40,056 bases of DNA from an uncultured Lachnospiraceae bacterium (GCA_902767135.1 CACXGE010000047.1:1-40056), one strand, 5' to 3'. Shown: positions 23,612 through 33,372, counted from the stretch's first letter. The notes: generated by a model not told the origin, from the letters alone. Made by a program: numbers and translations.

Positions 23612-24409
23612 TTATACCTCTATCTCCATCAAATAATCCGCCAACATAATCGTTGCCACATAGACAATCAGGCAAAAACTCATCACCAGAATTCCCAATG
23701 CATTTCCATACATTACATCAAAAAACCCATATGACGTGACACTTATGTAGACCATAATGCCAACAGGAACTATGTTCATAATGCTCTGCTCATATTTTTT
23801 CCCGGATATCATAATCTGAATTTCCTTTTTCATATCAATTTTTTGTCTTATCACAGATATGGTTCTGTTTAAGATATAGGACAGATTTCCTCCTCCCTGT
23901 TTTGCCTGGGAAAAACATATGGCAAAATCCCTGATTTCTTCTATTCCACTTCGGTCTGCCAATTGTAACATCAAATCTTCAATTCTCTGATTCAATGCCA
24001 TACTTTGTTTCATTATATTTAATTCCCATACCATATCAGATTTATCCCCAAAGCGTTCCACCATAATTTTATAACACTCTATAAAACTGTTTTCTATGGA
24101 ATATCCTGCATTTAAAGTTTCTCCTACCCACACTAACATTTGCCCAAACTCATCTAAAAGCCGTTCCTTTCTTTTCTTAATCTTTCTCTTTTTTTCCCTG
24201 TCATAAAGTGGGATCAACCCCGGTAACAAAATCAGAGCAACGAGTACATTTCCATAAAACAGATACCCGATTACCATAAGAATCGTCAGATACTTAACAA
24301 TAAATTTTACAAAATCGGTTGGCGAAAATTTATACTGGTCATAATTCCTTAAATAATTCCCTGAAGCTTTAGTTTTTCCTGATGTATTAATTGTCCTACT
24401 TTTACCCAT
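23612..24409 (-). CDS. tadB: TadB-like type II secretion F-domain membrane protein
   Basis: 265 residues. Two N-terminal helices (around residues 38-68, ILMVIGYLFYGNVLVALILL), a cytoplasmic T2SSF domain (FGQMLVWVGETLNAGYSIENSF ... FAICFSQAKQGGGNLSYIL) and C-terminal helices. It is the platform protein moved by the TadA motor. ATG 24409 has AAGGA seven bases upstream and overlaps the 3' end of tadA by 61 bases, so translation coupling is likely. Confidence 0.9.
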   Translation of the reverse strand: MGKSRTINTSGKTKASGNYLRNYDQYKFSPTDFVKFIVKYLTILMVIGYLFYGNVLVALILLPGLIPLYDREKKRKIKKRKERLLDEFGQMLVWVGETLNAGYSIENSFIECYKIMVERFGDKSDMVWELNIMKQSMALNQRIEDLMLQLADRSGIEEIRDFAICFSQAKQGGGNLSYILNRTISVIRQKIDMKKEIQIMISGKKYEQSIMNIVPVGIMVYISVTSYGFFDVMYGNALGILVMSFCLIVYVATIMLADYLMEIEV

Positions 24410-25551
24410 GTAGCATCCTTCTCAACTTTCTCTTCCTTTTCTGTATACTGATAAATTGGATTAAGCACAATTTGTCCATTCTCATACCCCTTTACCTCAG
24501 ATATTTCCAAAACCTTTCGACTCTTATCCTGCATTCTTCCCAGATGTACAAAAATATCAATGGCAGATGCTATTTGTTTCTCTATGGCTGCCACGGGGAT
24601 ATCCATTCCCATAAGAACCATGGTTTCCAATCTTGACAACATATCTTTTGAGCTATTTGCATGACCGGTACTCAGGCTCCCATCATGCCCTGTATTCATA
24701 GCACTTAAAAGGTCAATACACTCTTCCCCGCGAACTTCTCCTATAACAATTCTATCCGGGCGCTGCCGCAAGGATGCTCTGATTAAATCTCTGATGGTGA
24801 CGGGTACACAGCCTTCCACATTGGCATTTCTGGTTTCCAAACGCACCAGATTAGCAACGCCTTGTATTTGTAACTCTGCACTGTCTTCAATGGTGATAAT
24901 TCTTTCTGTTTTTGGAATAAATGCCGTTAATGCATTTAAAAACGTGGTTTTCCCTGACCCGGTTCCTCCACTGATAAAGATATTGTATTTTGCCTGAACA
25001 AGTTTCTTTAGAAACTCAGCCATCTCCCTACTGATAGATTTCCATGAAATCAGGGTTTCCATAGTAATTGCCGTATCTGCAAATCTTCGTATCGTTAATA
25101 TGGGACCATTTAATGCCACTGGCGGCAAAATAACATTTACTCTGGCTCCACTTTGCAACCTGGCATCCACAATAGGGGAGGACTCATTGACTACACGATT
25201 ACATTCTGCCACAATCTGCTGTATCACATCTAATAATTTTTCCCTGGAAGCAAACTTTTGATTTAATTGTTCTATTTTTCCTGCCCGCTCCACAAAAATA
25301 TTCTCTTCCCCGTTTATCATAATTTCAGTAATAGAATCATCTTCCAATAAATCTGACAAGATTCCCAGCTTTCGAATGTCAAAAAATAATTCTTTCGCTA
25401 ACTGGTGCCTTTCTTCCATAGGGATAAAACATTGCTTACTATGATAGCTAATCTGCTGGTCAATCACCTCCTTAATCTCATCATCTGCAGCTTCTTTTGA
25501 CATATCAAGCTGCTCTAGTACTCTTTCTTTCATTTCCTCCTTTTTTTCCAT
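24349..25551 (-). CDS. tadA: TadA/CpaF pilus assembly ATPase
   Basis: 400 residues, a hexameric secretion ATPase of the GspE/CpaF class that drives pilin polymerisation. Walker A is FISGGTGSGKTTF (K201), followed by the Asp box RIITIEDSAELQ, the Walker B region RPDRIVIGEVRGEE and His box TGHDGSLSTGHANS. The N-terminal 100 residues are the usual CpaF lead (DSITEIMINGEENIFVERAGKI). ATG 25551 follows AGGAGG, 8 bases after tadZ. Confidence 0.96.
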   Translation of the reverse strand: MEKKEEMKERVLEQLDMSKEAADDEIKEVIDQQISYHSKQCFIPMEERHQLAKELFFDIRKLGILSDLLEDDSITEIMINGEENIFVERAGKIEQLNQKFASREKLLDVIQQIVAECNRVVNESSPIVDARLQSGARVNVILPPVALNGPILTIRRFADTAITMETLISWKSISREMAEFLKKLVQAKYNIFISGGTGSGKTTFLNALTAFIPKTERIITIEDSAELQIQGVANLVRLETRNANVEGCVPVTIRDLIRASLRQRPDRIVIGEVRGEECIDLLSAMNTGHDGSLSTGHANSSKDMLSRLETMVLMGMDIPVAAIEKQIASAIDIFVHLGRMQDKSRKVLEISEVKGYENGQIVLNPIYQYTEKEEKVEKDATWVKVGQLIHQEKLKLQGII

Positions 25552-25559
25552 ACCTCCTC

Positions 25560-26537
25560 CTATTCCAGATAACCTTTCAACTGTTCTCCATAACTACCTT
25601 CTGCCAACGCTTCAATAGATTCCGTCTCCTCATCTCTTTTCCTGCTTATTTTGCACTCCACAATTTTCTCTTTTACATCCCTGTACTCAGAATTTTCCAG
25701 AAATTTATAAAATTCCATCTGTTTACTCAATGATATCTCATCACCTAATACTGGCATATACAACCTGTCTAGTTCCTTCATCAAAGAAAGATTTCTATAA
25801 AAACAATCTCCAAAATCCAAAATCACTACATCATATTGATTTGTATCTGCAATTTCCTGTAATAATACCTGAAATTCTTTTGTTTCTACCAACTGTATAT
25901 CTGGCGAATTTCTAACGGGTGCAATTACATCAAACTCTTCCACCCTGGTTACACTCGCCAGAAGATAATCTGCCAAATTTTTTTTGCCCTGTTTTATAAA
26001 GTAAATTAAATCAGATAAATTCATTCCACAATAATCTCCCAAGTATCTGTCAAATCCCGGCCAGGTCTCAAAACTTAAATATATTACTTTCTTTTCTCTT
26101 GATAACATATAAGCCATAGTCAGAGCCATGGTAGTTTTCCCACAACGTCCCACAGGAGAATAAATTCCAATAAAATCTGTTTTTCTGTCCCCTAAATTTA
26201 GTCCAGTCACTCCCTTTAAATTACATACAGAAAAGAAATTCTTTAACAAAGCATCTCTGGGTTGATATTTATACAGCATAATTTTCCCATTGTTGTCCCT
26301 GATGTTCTCATCCCCAAGGTAAATATACTGTTTTGCCCCAAATTCTCTTTCCTGAATATCACTCAACAGAATTCCACTAAGAAATATATCAATCTCTTTT
26401 TTTTCTTCCAAATATTCTTTTACTTTTTCCAGACTGCAAAAACTATTTACCTGTAAACCGTTATGAAACTTTTTCTTTAAATAACAGCTTAAACCCAACA
26501 GATACTCCTCTTCCTCTTCCAGAATTACTAAATTCAA
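25560..26537 (-). CDS. tadZ: TadZ/CpaE-like localisation ATPase
   Basis: 325 residues. The N-terminal 110 residues look like an atypical receiver-like domain; the rest is a ParA/MinD-type ATPase with P-loop SPVGRCGKTTMAL (K134) and VVILDFGDCF as Walker B. The first lysine of the deviant Walker A (KGGxGKT) is absent, which is common in TadZ. It should recruit the pilus machine to its site in the cell. Start appears to be TTG 26537, overlapping the previous stop (TTGA), with GGAGGGTG upstream. Confidence 0.88.
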   Translation of the reverse strand: MNLVILEEEEEYLLGLSCYLKKKFHNGLQVNSFCSLEKVKEYLEEKKEIDIFLSGILLSDIQEREFGAKQYIYLGDENIRDNNGKIMLYKYQPRDALLKNFFSVCNLKGVTGLNLGDRKTDFIGIYSPVGRCGKTTMALTMAYMLSREKKVIYLSFETWPGFDRYLGDYCGMNLSDLIYFIKQGKKNLADYLLASVTRVEEFDVIAPVRNSPDIQLVETKEFQVLLQEIADTNQYDVVILDFGDCFYRNLSLMKELDRLYMPVLGDEISLSKQMEFYKFLENSEYRDVKEKIVECKISRKRDEETESIEALAEGSYGEQLKGYLE

Positions 26538-27028
26538 CCACTACACCCTCCCATCGTACAAAAATATCCCAAAATCATTGGTACACTTAATGGTATGGTG
26601 TCTTTTTTACTCTGATTCCTGGTCCAATAGTGTTCTGTGACTTTAAAAGTGTACATATATCTTATGTAGTTCTTCAAATACAAAAATCTCTCAATAAACA
26701 CATGATTTTTCCACATCAATACCAATGACCATACTGCCGCTACAGATAGGCTTACAACAGCAAATTTCGTCCAGGAACACACGGGAACTCCTACCAGTAT
26801 TGCTATAAGAAGCTTTACATCCCCTGCTCCCAAAAATCGAAAATAAAATATCATATATCCCAAAATCAGCAATAGAATACACCCTGAAATATTATCTTTA
26901 TAAGTGTCCCAGTCTTTCAGGACTATAAGCTTTACTATCTGCAGGCAAAGAAGAATTCCTACAAATAAATTTGGGATTCTTCGCTCTTTTACATCATAAA
27001 CAGCTACCCCCATCATACATATCAACAA
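26534..27028 (-). CDS. tadV: A24 prepilin peptidase (TadV/CpaA-like), first gene of the Tad operon
   Basis: About 164 residues, multi-spanning. Catalytic aspartates lie in AVYDVKERRIPN and GAGDVKLL, the exact A24 pattern. The start is uncertain: no ATG precedes the first helix, and candidates are TTG 27028, TTG 27025 or an ATT at 27049 that would complete the first helix (IVYIKLILLICMMG). It should cleave the leaders of Flp and the TadE-type proteins. It opens the operon about 110 bases after the promoter. Confidence 0.88.
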   Translation of the reverse strand: MLICMMGVAVYDVKERRIPNLFVGILLCLQIVKLIVLKDWDTYKDNISGCILLLILGYMIFYFRFLGAGDVKLLIAILVGVPVCSWTKFAVVSLSVAAVWSLVLMWKNHVFIERFLYLKNYIRYMYTFKVTEHYWTRNQSKKDTIPLSVPMILGYFCTMGGCSG

Positions 27029-27137
27029 TATTAATTTTATATAAACAATACCTCTACCACACCTTTCTTTTTTTATTTTTCTGTCTGCTGAAATTTGTTT
27101 GATTAAACAGATTTATAATTATTTGGAATGTATCTAG

Positions 27138-27166
27138 AGTATAATACATAATTGTTTTCTTGTCCA
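27138..27166 (-). promoter_or_regulatory. Tad operon promoter
   Basis: Minus strand TGGACA (27166-27161), 17-base spacer, TATACT (27143-27138). It is the only strong promoter seen upstream of the eleven-gene operon, with an AT-rich leader of about 100 bases. The rest of 27167-27460 shows no gene. Confidence 0.7.
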
Positions 27167-27480
27167 TTTATATTTGCGACATTTTTATCTTTTCTATAAA
27201 TCTTACAAATACCCTTTTCATTTTTGTTACTATGTAACTATTAAGTTTTTCCCCCATATACAAACTGCACAAACTCTTTTCTATACGGATTCTTTACGCT
27301 CCCAATGTATTGCATAAAACTTCTTTTTTTTGCTTATACTTGACTATACCACATGGATATCACAGTCACTGTATCCATCTGTTAAAACGCAATGGTTCAA
27401 CCAATAGGTCAAACTGTTTCGTTAAAACTTTAATATACCATCATGCTGTGTTGACATTTTTAAGGAGGGTGATTATTTTG

Positions 27481-27696
27481 ATGTTTTTTAAAAAGAAAAA
27501 AAGAAAGACCAATCCAACCTATGCAGAACTTGTACATGATTTATCGCTTACAAAATCCGCTTTGGATGTTGCCTATGCAAATTTCGAAAATGTAGTAAAT
27601 CCAGATTTAATTGACTGCTATATCTATGAAATGAATTCTGTGCAAAAGCGTTATAAATTTCTACTTGGATTAATTCGTGAATTTGAGGAAAACTAA
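27481..27696 (+). CDS. YaaL-like (DUF2508) small protein
   Basis: 71 residues, basic N-terminus (MFFKKKKRKTNPTYAELVHD) and an amphipathic helical body ending KRYKFLLGLIREFEEN. It resembles the YaaL/DUF2508 family of Firmicutes, usually of unknown function and often near recombination genes in Bacillus. ATG 27481 follows AAGGAGGGTG. It stands alone between the Tad operon, transcribed away from it, and the fliS terminator. Confidence 0.8.
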   Translation: MFFKKKKRKTNPTYAELVHDLSLTKSALDVAYANFENVVNPDLIDCYIYEMNSVQKRYKFLLGLIREFEEN

Positions 27697-27766
27697 CATT
27701 TTGATCAGGTTCTAGCCTTTTACTACAAAGGCTTTATGAAAAGGTAGCTTTTACAAAATAACAATA

Positions 27767-27792
27767 AAAAAGCAGCTCACTCGCTGCTTTTT
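27767..27792. terminator. Bidirectional terminator between YaaL-like gene and fliS
   Basis: Stem AAAAAGCAGC / GCTGCTTTTT with a 6-base loop; T runs exist on both strands because the stem is flanked by A and T tracts. Confidence 0.9.
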
Positions 27793-27840
27793 ATGGTTAT
27801 TTTCTTCTGTTTAGGAACACGGAATCATTCTATTTTTATC

Positions 27841-28311
27841 CTATGCCAAAAATCCTCTGTTATTCTGACTGGATAAGCTTTCGTTTAATTTCTCTTTTCC
27901 ATAGGTTAACCCTGCATACACTTCCTGGGTATTCCCCATAAGACATCCCGAAGTATCCTCTTTTGCAATTTCTTCAAAACTCTCCCTTAAATGTTCTAAT
28001 ACATACAATGCATGGTCTAATTCTTCCAAATCTTTTTTGGCTATGGATTTTGTCACGCATCGATTTACATACAAATACAATCTTGCCAATTCCTTAGATA
28101 TCTCGTAATTGAAATCCAATGCTCCTAACAATTCTTTTACACACTCTCTTGCCTTATATAATTCCTCTTTAAAAGCTTCTTCCTGATTTTGAATCTTTAT
28201 TTTTCCACCCTTAATATATTCTATGGTAATATCATAAAGCACCACCACCAAGGCACTTCTATTAGACTGTGTAATCCGATTTACAAACTCTTGTTTCTTT
28301 TCTTTTTCCAT
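27841..28311 (-). CDS. fliS: Flagellin chaperone FliS
   Basis: 156 residues, all-helical, with the FliS pattern of a short N-terminus, NRSALVVVLYDITIEYIKGG and a long second half containing the LYLYVNRCVTKSIAKKD helix. FliS binds the C-terminus of flagellin to keep it unpolymerised before export. It starts 9 bases after the flagellin stop codon, in the same transcript. Confidence 0.9.
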   Translation of the reverse strand: MEKEKKQEFVNRITQSNRSALVVVLYDITIEYIKGGKIKIQNQEEAFKEELYKARECVKELLGALDFNYEISKELARLYLYVNRCVTKSIAKKDLEELDHALYVLEHLRESFEEIAKEDTSGCLMGNTQEVYAGLTYGKEKLNESLSSQNNRGFLA

Positions 28312-28320
28312 GGCTTTATC

Positions 28321-29760
28321 CTACTGTAATAACTGTAAAATTGTCTGTGGCAAATCATTTGCCTGAGCCAGAACCGATACTCCTGCCTGCTGCAACACAT
28401 TATACTGAGTATACTTTGTCATTTCTTCTGCCATATCTGTATCCATAATTCGGCTGTAGGCTTCTGTCATACTTAAATCCGCCACTTCCAGACTGGACAT
28501 GGTATAATCCAAACGGTTCTCATAAGCGCCTAATCTTGCTCTTACGTTTGAAATAAATGCCATTGCATTATCCATTTTCTCAATTACTTCACCTGCAGAT
28601 TCATGGGTTAAATAATTCAATTTATCAATACCCATATTTTCTAATGACATATTTGGAATCTTCACTTCCATGGTCTGATTTTCATTGGTTCCTATCTGTA
28701 ATGACATGGCGCCATAATTTTTTACATCTAATGTTACCTTTGTTCCAACAATACTCTTATCACTATTCAAAGTCTTATGAACTTCATCGTCGATTTTTAC
28801 CGTCATCTCAAAGCCACCTCTGTCGGTAATTGTCACATAATTTCCTTTGGCAGAATAGGAAGCAGTCTTGGTAAATCTTGAGCTTGCATTATCACTGGTA
28901 TCCAGTTTTATTTCTAAATCTTTTCCGGGTGATAAAGTAGGATTATCAATTCCCAACGCTGTAGCTAATGTAGTAGATGATGCAATTACCTCAATGTTGT
29001 AAGCACTTCCTGGCTCCTCGGATGTAAAGACTAAATTATTGTTATTATTAACATCCTTTTCTAACTTTACTCCTACTGCTTCTGCCGCATCACGAAGCTT
29101 TCCATAAATCTCTTCCGGGCTTTCACTGGTGCTAAATTCCACCTTCATCTGATTGATACACACATACCCCTCTTCTGCAGTAGCTTCTGACTGTGAGAAC
29201 ATAGCATCCTTTATTGCTCCACATGTCAATGTAGTCTGGGTTGGTACCTGTGTTACCTCAAATTTATAGTTACCTGCCGCCACATCTTCCGAAATCACAT
29301 TTACTGATACCCCATCGGTATCCTCAAAAACTCTGGTGTCAAAGGTTCCATCTAAGAGATTTTTCTTGTTAAATTCTGTCTGTTCTGAGATACGCTGAAT
29401 CTCCTCCTGAAGCTTTTCTGCTTCTGCCTGAATGGCTTCCCTGTCCTGTAATGTATAGGTATCGTTGGCACTCTGAACTGCCAGTTCCCTCATTCTCTGT
29501 ACCATCTCCTGAATTTCATTGATGGCACCCTCTGCAGTCTGGATAGCTGAAACTCCATCCAATGCATTGTTGGAAGCTCTTTCTAACCCTCTAATCTGGG
29601 TCTGCATTCTATGGGCAATGGCAAAGCCTGCCGGATTATCCTTGGCTGAATTGATTTTGTATCCTGAAGATAGTCGGGCGATAGAATCCGACAAGTTTCC
29701 TTCTGTAATCTGTAAGCGGTTGTTTGCTAACACCGCTGCTATATTATGATTTACCTTCAT
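28321..29760 (-). CDS. hag: Flagellin
   Basis: 479 residues. The conserved D0/D1 N-terminus is clear (NRLQITEGNLSDSIARLSSG, then SAKDNPAGFAIAHRMQTQIRG), as is the C-terminus ending in VLAQANDLPQTILQLL. The middle (about 150-370) is a variable D2/D3-like insert, moderate in size. It should be the filament subunit. ATG 29760 has AGGAGGAAG upstream. A sigma-28 promoter lies 45 bases before the start, overlapping the end of the upstream gene. fliS follows. Confidence 0.97.
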   Translation of the reverse strand: MKVNHNIAAVLANNRLQITEGNLSDSIARLSSGYKINSAKDNPAGFAIAHRMQTQIRGLERASNNALDGVSAIQTAEGAINEIQEMVQRMRELAVQSANDTYTLQDREAIQAEAEKLQEEIQRISEQTEFNKKNLLDGTFDTRVFEDTDGVSVNVISEDVAAGNYKFEVTQVPTQTTLTCGAIKDAMFSQSEATAEEGYVCINQMKVEFSTSESPEEIYGKLRDAAEAVGVKLEKDVNNNNNLVFTSEEPGSAYNIEVIASSTTLATALGIDNPTLSPGKDLEIKLDTSDNASSRFTKTASYSAKGNYVTITDRGGFEMTVKIDDEVHKTLNSDKSIVGTKVTLDVKNYGAMSLQIGTNENQTMEVKIPNMSLENMGIDKLNYLTHESAGEVIEKMDNAMAFISNVRARLGAYENRLDYTMSSLEVADLSMTEAYSRIMDTDMAEEMTKYTQYNVLQQAGVSVLAQANDLPQTILQLLQ

Positions 29761-29804
29761 GTATCTTCCTCCTAAATTTGCTTTATTCGCACCTGTTTAT
29801 TGTT

Positions 29805-29832
29805 TTATCGGTTTTCTAACTCTTTTCCTTTA
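29805..29832 (-). promoter_or_regulatory. Sigma-28 (SigD) promoter of flagellin
   Basis: Minus strand TAAA (29832-29829), 16-base spacer, ACCGATAA (29812-29805), close to the SigD consensus TAAA-N14-16-GCCGATAT. The -35 lies inside the last codons of the DUF6240-type gene. Confidence 0.88.
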
Positions 29833-32800
29833 TAAGGACAATAAATTGTTTTGCGCACTGGTATAGTGCCTTTGTATTTACCTGGGATTCTTCCTGGGAT
29901 TTTTCAATTTCTGTAAACTGATTTAAATCTACCTGATTGCTTTTTACATAGTTTAATTTTGTGACACGATAGCTGTCTCCTGCCATAGCAACCTTAATAT
30001 CTTTGTCCAAAGAGCGCAAAAATGCATATCCTTCCTGAGTGTCAGATACCAAAAGTCCTGTAATTCTGTCAGCTTTCACATGAAATGACGCCGCTATCTG
30101 TCCATATAACTCACAATTCATTGTGATAGATACATTCCCATTAGCCCCACTGCCCCGAATAATTTTTAAATTTACTGATGTAATCTCTTCTCCTACTCTT
30201 ATTGGAACTTCATAATTTTCTTCCTTGCTCAGACTTCCCGTCAACTGGATCTGGCTGTGCAACATTTTTAAAGAACGTACATCTACATACTCTGTCATTT
30301 CCTCCATGGCATCCTCCACAACACCTTGCTCCACACCCACAAGTTCCTCATAGGCTGCATTTGCTGCTTCGTTTGATATAAGCTGATCCGTCACTCTTTC
30401 CGCTGCCATGAGAAGTTCCCTATCTTTACTTTTGTTCTTTTTTAACGCCTTAGAAGAAAGTTCCATCAACTCCTTTATCATTTTTCCACGTTCATTCATT
30501 AAACTGTCAGCAGCCAGAATATGGTTTACCGTCACAGGCTGTTTCAATTCCAACAACATTTCTAACACACTGTTCTCCACAGTTCTTGCCTGCTGAACCT
30601 GCTTCATTGTCTCCTGGTATAACTCTCTGTTTGTATCATCATTTACCGGAAGTTCCTCTAACTGATTTACAAAATTCTCCAATGAAATGTTGTAGTTTTT
30701 TACCTGGCGTACCTTGGATAGTTTTTCCGGGTCCATTTGGTTTAACCCATGAATGATCAGATTTTCATAGTACTGTTGCTGTTTTTCTTCCTGGCTATAG
30801 GTCTGATTGAACTCTTGCTGTGAAGAATTCTGTTGTTTCGCATCTTGATTTAAAAATCCAGATGCAATCTGTTCCTTCATGCCGACTCCCGATACATCAC
30901 TTCTTTCCACTCCACCAAAATTATCATCCACCGCCACGTCCGTTCCTTTATGTGCCTTTGTCTTGACACTGCTGATTAGGTTCCTTAAGGTAATTTCTGC
31001 CCCCTGATTTATCAGCGCACCCACAACACTTCCCTGAGATTTTTCAATCTGATAGAACAGTCTATAAATTCCAATATATGCATTCCTTTCCTCCTGCGAA
31101 ATACCATTGGTCTTTTCTAACTTAAACAAAAACTCACTGTACTTTTCTTCCGGTGATGCTCCCATCTGATTTTTTATATCTCTTACCTCATCATTTAATT
31201 TATAAATATCTGTATCCAACGGATTTTTTCCCCTGCGAATCAATTCTAAAGTTACATCCCCAGTCATTTGTTTCATCAACCGATTTACACATTGATCCGC
31301 TGTCTTTACCTGCATTACATTCTCTTTCGTAATAGGCATAGAGTTAAAGGCAAGTATTTTTACCGCCCGTTGATTCTGAATGGTATGTTCCATAGATATT
31401 CCATCCAGCATACTGTCCACACTCTGAAATGCCTTGTAAATAGAATCTCCCATATCCTGCCTTGGAGTGGTCATCATAGTCTCATAGCTTTGTTTTGCCT
31501 TTTCCAAAGCGGTCTGTACTTCCTGACCTATGGTAAAGACTTCATTGAGGCTAGGTGCCTTTGCTGCTGACACTCTTCCCAATGTATACATTGGCATATC
31601 CTTTAATAAATTTAGTTTTTCTTCTGTTTCTACAAACAGTGAATCCTTTTCTTCTGTAAATTCCACACCTTTATCTACAAACAATTTCTGCCTGTATTGT
31701 GCCTCCTCTGCCTTTAAGCTTTCAACTAATTCCGAAAGTTTTGCAGTTTCCACCTGAATTCCCTGCTTCATCATCCTGACACAAACTTCTGTGGTAAGCT
31801 TTAGACGAATTTCTTCTAACTGCCTTCTGGTGGTAAGGATATTCTCAGACAATACTTCCTGATTCGTGGTACTCTTATGTACAAAAATAGAATGAGGATT
31901 TTCATCTACAATTCTTTGTTCTTTCCTTAAGCTGTCTAAGGTCACTTCCTTTCCGGAACGCACCACATTATCAATGGCCTTATCCGAAATGTTTTCCAAA
32001 TCTTCCTGCAAAGTAACGGCTTCCTGAATGAAATCCTGGATTTCTTTAAAACCTGCCTGTTCTGGTCTCCTGCCATTTTTCATTACAGCAATCATATTCT
32101 TTAACATATCCTCTGTATTTACAGGGAGGGAGATAGAGGATAACTCCATATATGTTTGAAGCGTCTCTTCCGTTAAAGCCACCCCATTTTCCACAATCCA
32201 TTTTGCTGCCTGAATGGTGTCTGGTGAAACCTCATAACCTGACTGTTGTATGATTTTTTCCATTTGGGGTTGTATAGACTGCCACTGAAAATCCTGAGGC
32301 TTTCTTGCATAGTATCCTGTTTTATCCTGAGTATAATACTTTGGTGATGTTTTACTTTGTTTTATTGCACTGCTGTATTCTGCACGATATACATTCTCTA
32401 CCGTTACATCCATCTGATTGTCCAGCATATACTTGATTCCCGGTTCTGATAATCCTTCTATTTCCGATACTAAGGACAGTGTTTCCATAATCTCTTTCAT
32501 ATTATCTGCCGTTACAGGCAAATCGTTGTCCACAAGTGTACGTGCAATGAATTCAATCTGTTCCTCCTTTGGCATCTCTTTTCCATGATCTGTCAAAGTG
32601 AATTCCTTGAAACTGCTACTCCCCTCTCCCAAATCTTTTAATTCCATAGGAATTGGATTTTCCCAGGAGTTTTTTGTATCTTCTGTTTCTTCCTGACGAA
32701 CCATCTTTCCTTCTTCCTGCATTCCATCCTGAAATACATCTTCCAGGTTTCCTTCCACCTGATAGGCAGCTCCTGTACTTCCCAATACACTGGCAATCTG

Positions 32801-33223
32801 TTCCAAGGACACATCACTTGTAAACGGGGTGTTTACCCCTGCCTGTGCTAACTTAATTTTTATTTTATCCACTACAGTTACAATTTCACTGCTTTCTGTA
32901 TTCCCTACAGAATATCCCCCGGCCACCAACTGGTTGAAATCATTCATACTTAAGGTATTAGACATAACTGACAAATACTCTTTCTGGATGTCCGTATTTG
33001 ACTTTTGGGCAGAAAACACATCCTCTATTATAGATTTTTTCTCTGTATCCTCAACCCCTGAAGTCAGTCCCCCTTCATTTGCCTGATATAATACACTTTT
33101 TATACTCCCCGAAGTTTCCGTTTTTTTTAATTCTTTGCTATTTATTTTTTCTTCTGTTTTACCTGTTCCTATATCAGAATTTACCGTTTTCTTCACTATA
33201 TCCAGGATATTATCCAATTTCAT
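29816..33223 (-). CDS. Very large FliK-like / DUF6240-type flagellar protein
   Basis: About 1135 residues from ATG 33223 (GAAAGGAAG upstream; a TTG at 33259 would add 12). Mostly helical and hydrophilic. A short motif of the form pVTxENl recurs along the length, for example LPVTADNM, MDVTVENV, VALTEETL, KEVTLDSL, MPITKENV, AEITLRNL and QPVTVNHI, suggesting a repeated helical unit. The C-terminal 130 residues (VPIRVGEEITSVNLKIIRGS onward to VSDTQEGYAFL) resemble the C-terminal domain of FliK, the hook-length ruler. It is placed directly before flagellin and has its own sigma-28-like promoter. Hook or filament-related role is inferred. Confidence 0.7.
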   Translation of the reverse strand: MKLDNILDIVKKTVNSDIGTGKTEEKINSKELKKTETSGSIKSVLYQANEGGLTSGVEDTEKKSIIEDVFSAQKSNTDIQKEYLSVMSNTLSMNDFNQLVAGGYSVGNTESSEIVTVVDKIKIKLAQAGVNTPFTSDVSLEQIASVLGSTGAAYQVEGNLEDVFQDGMQEEGKMVRQEETEDTKNSWENPIPMELKDLGEGSSSFKEFTLTDHGKEMPKEEQIEFIARTLVDNDLPVTADNMKEIMETLSLVSEIEGLSEPGIKYMLDNQMDVTVENVYRAEYSSAIKQSKTSPKYYTQDKTGYYARKPQDFQWQSIQPQMEKIIQQSGYEVSPDTIQAAKWIVENGVALTEETLQTYMELSSISLPVNTEDMLKNMIAVMKNGRRPEQAGFKEIQDFIQEAVTLQEDLENISDKAIDNVVRSGKEVTLDSLRKEQRIVDENPHSIFVHKSTTNQEVLSENILTTRRQLEEIRLKLTTEVCVRMMKQGIQVETAKLSELVESLKAEEAQYRQKLFVDKGVEFTEEKDSLFVETEEKLNLLKDMPMYTLGRVSAAKAPSLNEVFTIGQEVQTALEKAKQSYETMMTTPRQDMGDSIYKAFQSVDSMLDGISMEHTIQNQRAVKILAFNSMPITKENVMQVKTADQCVNRLMKQMTGDVTLELIRRGKNPLDTDIYKLNDEVRDIKNQMGASPEEKYSEFLFKLEKTNGISQEERNAYIGIYRLFYQIEKSQGSVVGALINQGAEITLRNLISSVKTKAHKGTDVAVDDNFGGVERSDVSGVGMKEQIASGFLNQDAKQQNSSQQEFNQTYSQEEKQQQYYENLIIHGLNQMDPEKLSKVRQVKNYNISLENFVNQLEELPVNDDTNRELYQETMKQVQQARTVENSVLEMLLELKQPVTVNHILAADSLMNERGKMIKELMELSSKALKKNKSKDRELLMAAERVTDQLISNEAANAAYEELVGVEQGVVEDAMEEMTEYVDVRSLKMLHSQIQLTGSLSKEENYEVPIRVGEEITSVNLKIIRGSGANGNVSITMNCELYGQIAASFHVKADRITGLLVSDTQEGYAFLRSLDKDIKVAMAGDSYRVTKLNYVKSNQVDLNQFTEIEKSQEESQVNTKALYQCAKQFIVLIKEKS

Positions 33224-33275
33224 TCCTTTACACTTCCTTTCGTTTTCGTCAACTTGCACAATTTTATTGCTATTT

Positions 33276-33303
33276 ATTTCGACTGGAACCTGTTTTTTCT
33301 TTA
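33276..33303 (-). promoter_or_regulatory. Putative sigma-28 promoter of the FliK-like gene
   Basis: Minus strand TAAA (33303-33300), 16-base spacer, GTCGAAAT (33283-33276), six of eight matches to GCCGATAT and the same spacing as the flagellin promoter. Confidence 0.6.
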
Positions 33304-33314
33304 GTATAACAAGT

Positions 33315-33329
33315 CATTTACAGTAAATG
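33315..33329. promoter_or_regulatory. Palindrome in divergent intergenic region
   Basis: CATTTAC-a-GTAAATG, 7-bp perfect arms, between the divergent FliK-like and 33487 genes. It could be an operator; the binder is unknown. Confidence 0.3.
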
Positions 33330-33372
33330 TGTATAAACCTTATATTTTTATTAGTAAAATTGACAGATACAG

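Noticed and set aside
27380..27425. Possible further relic of the 134-bp element near the YaaL-like gene
   Set aside because: GGTTCAACC-aata-GGTCAAAC is reminiscent of hairpin I, but there is no second hairpin, end or duplication, so chance is as likely.
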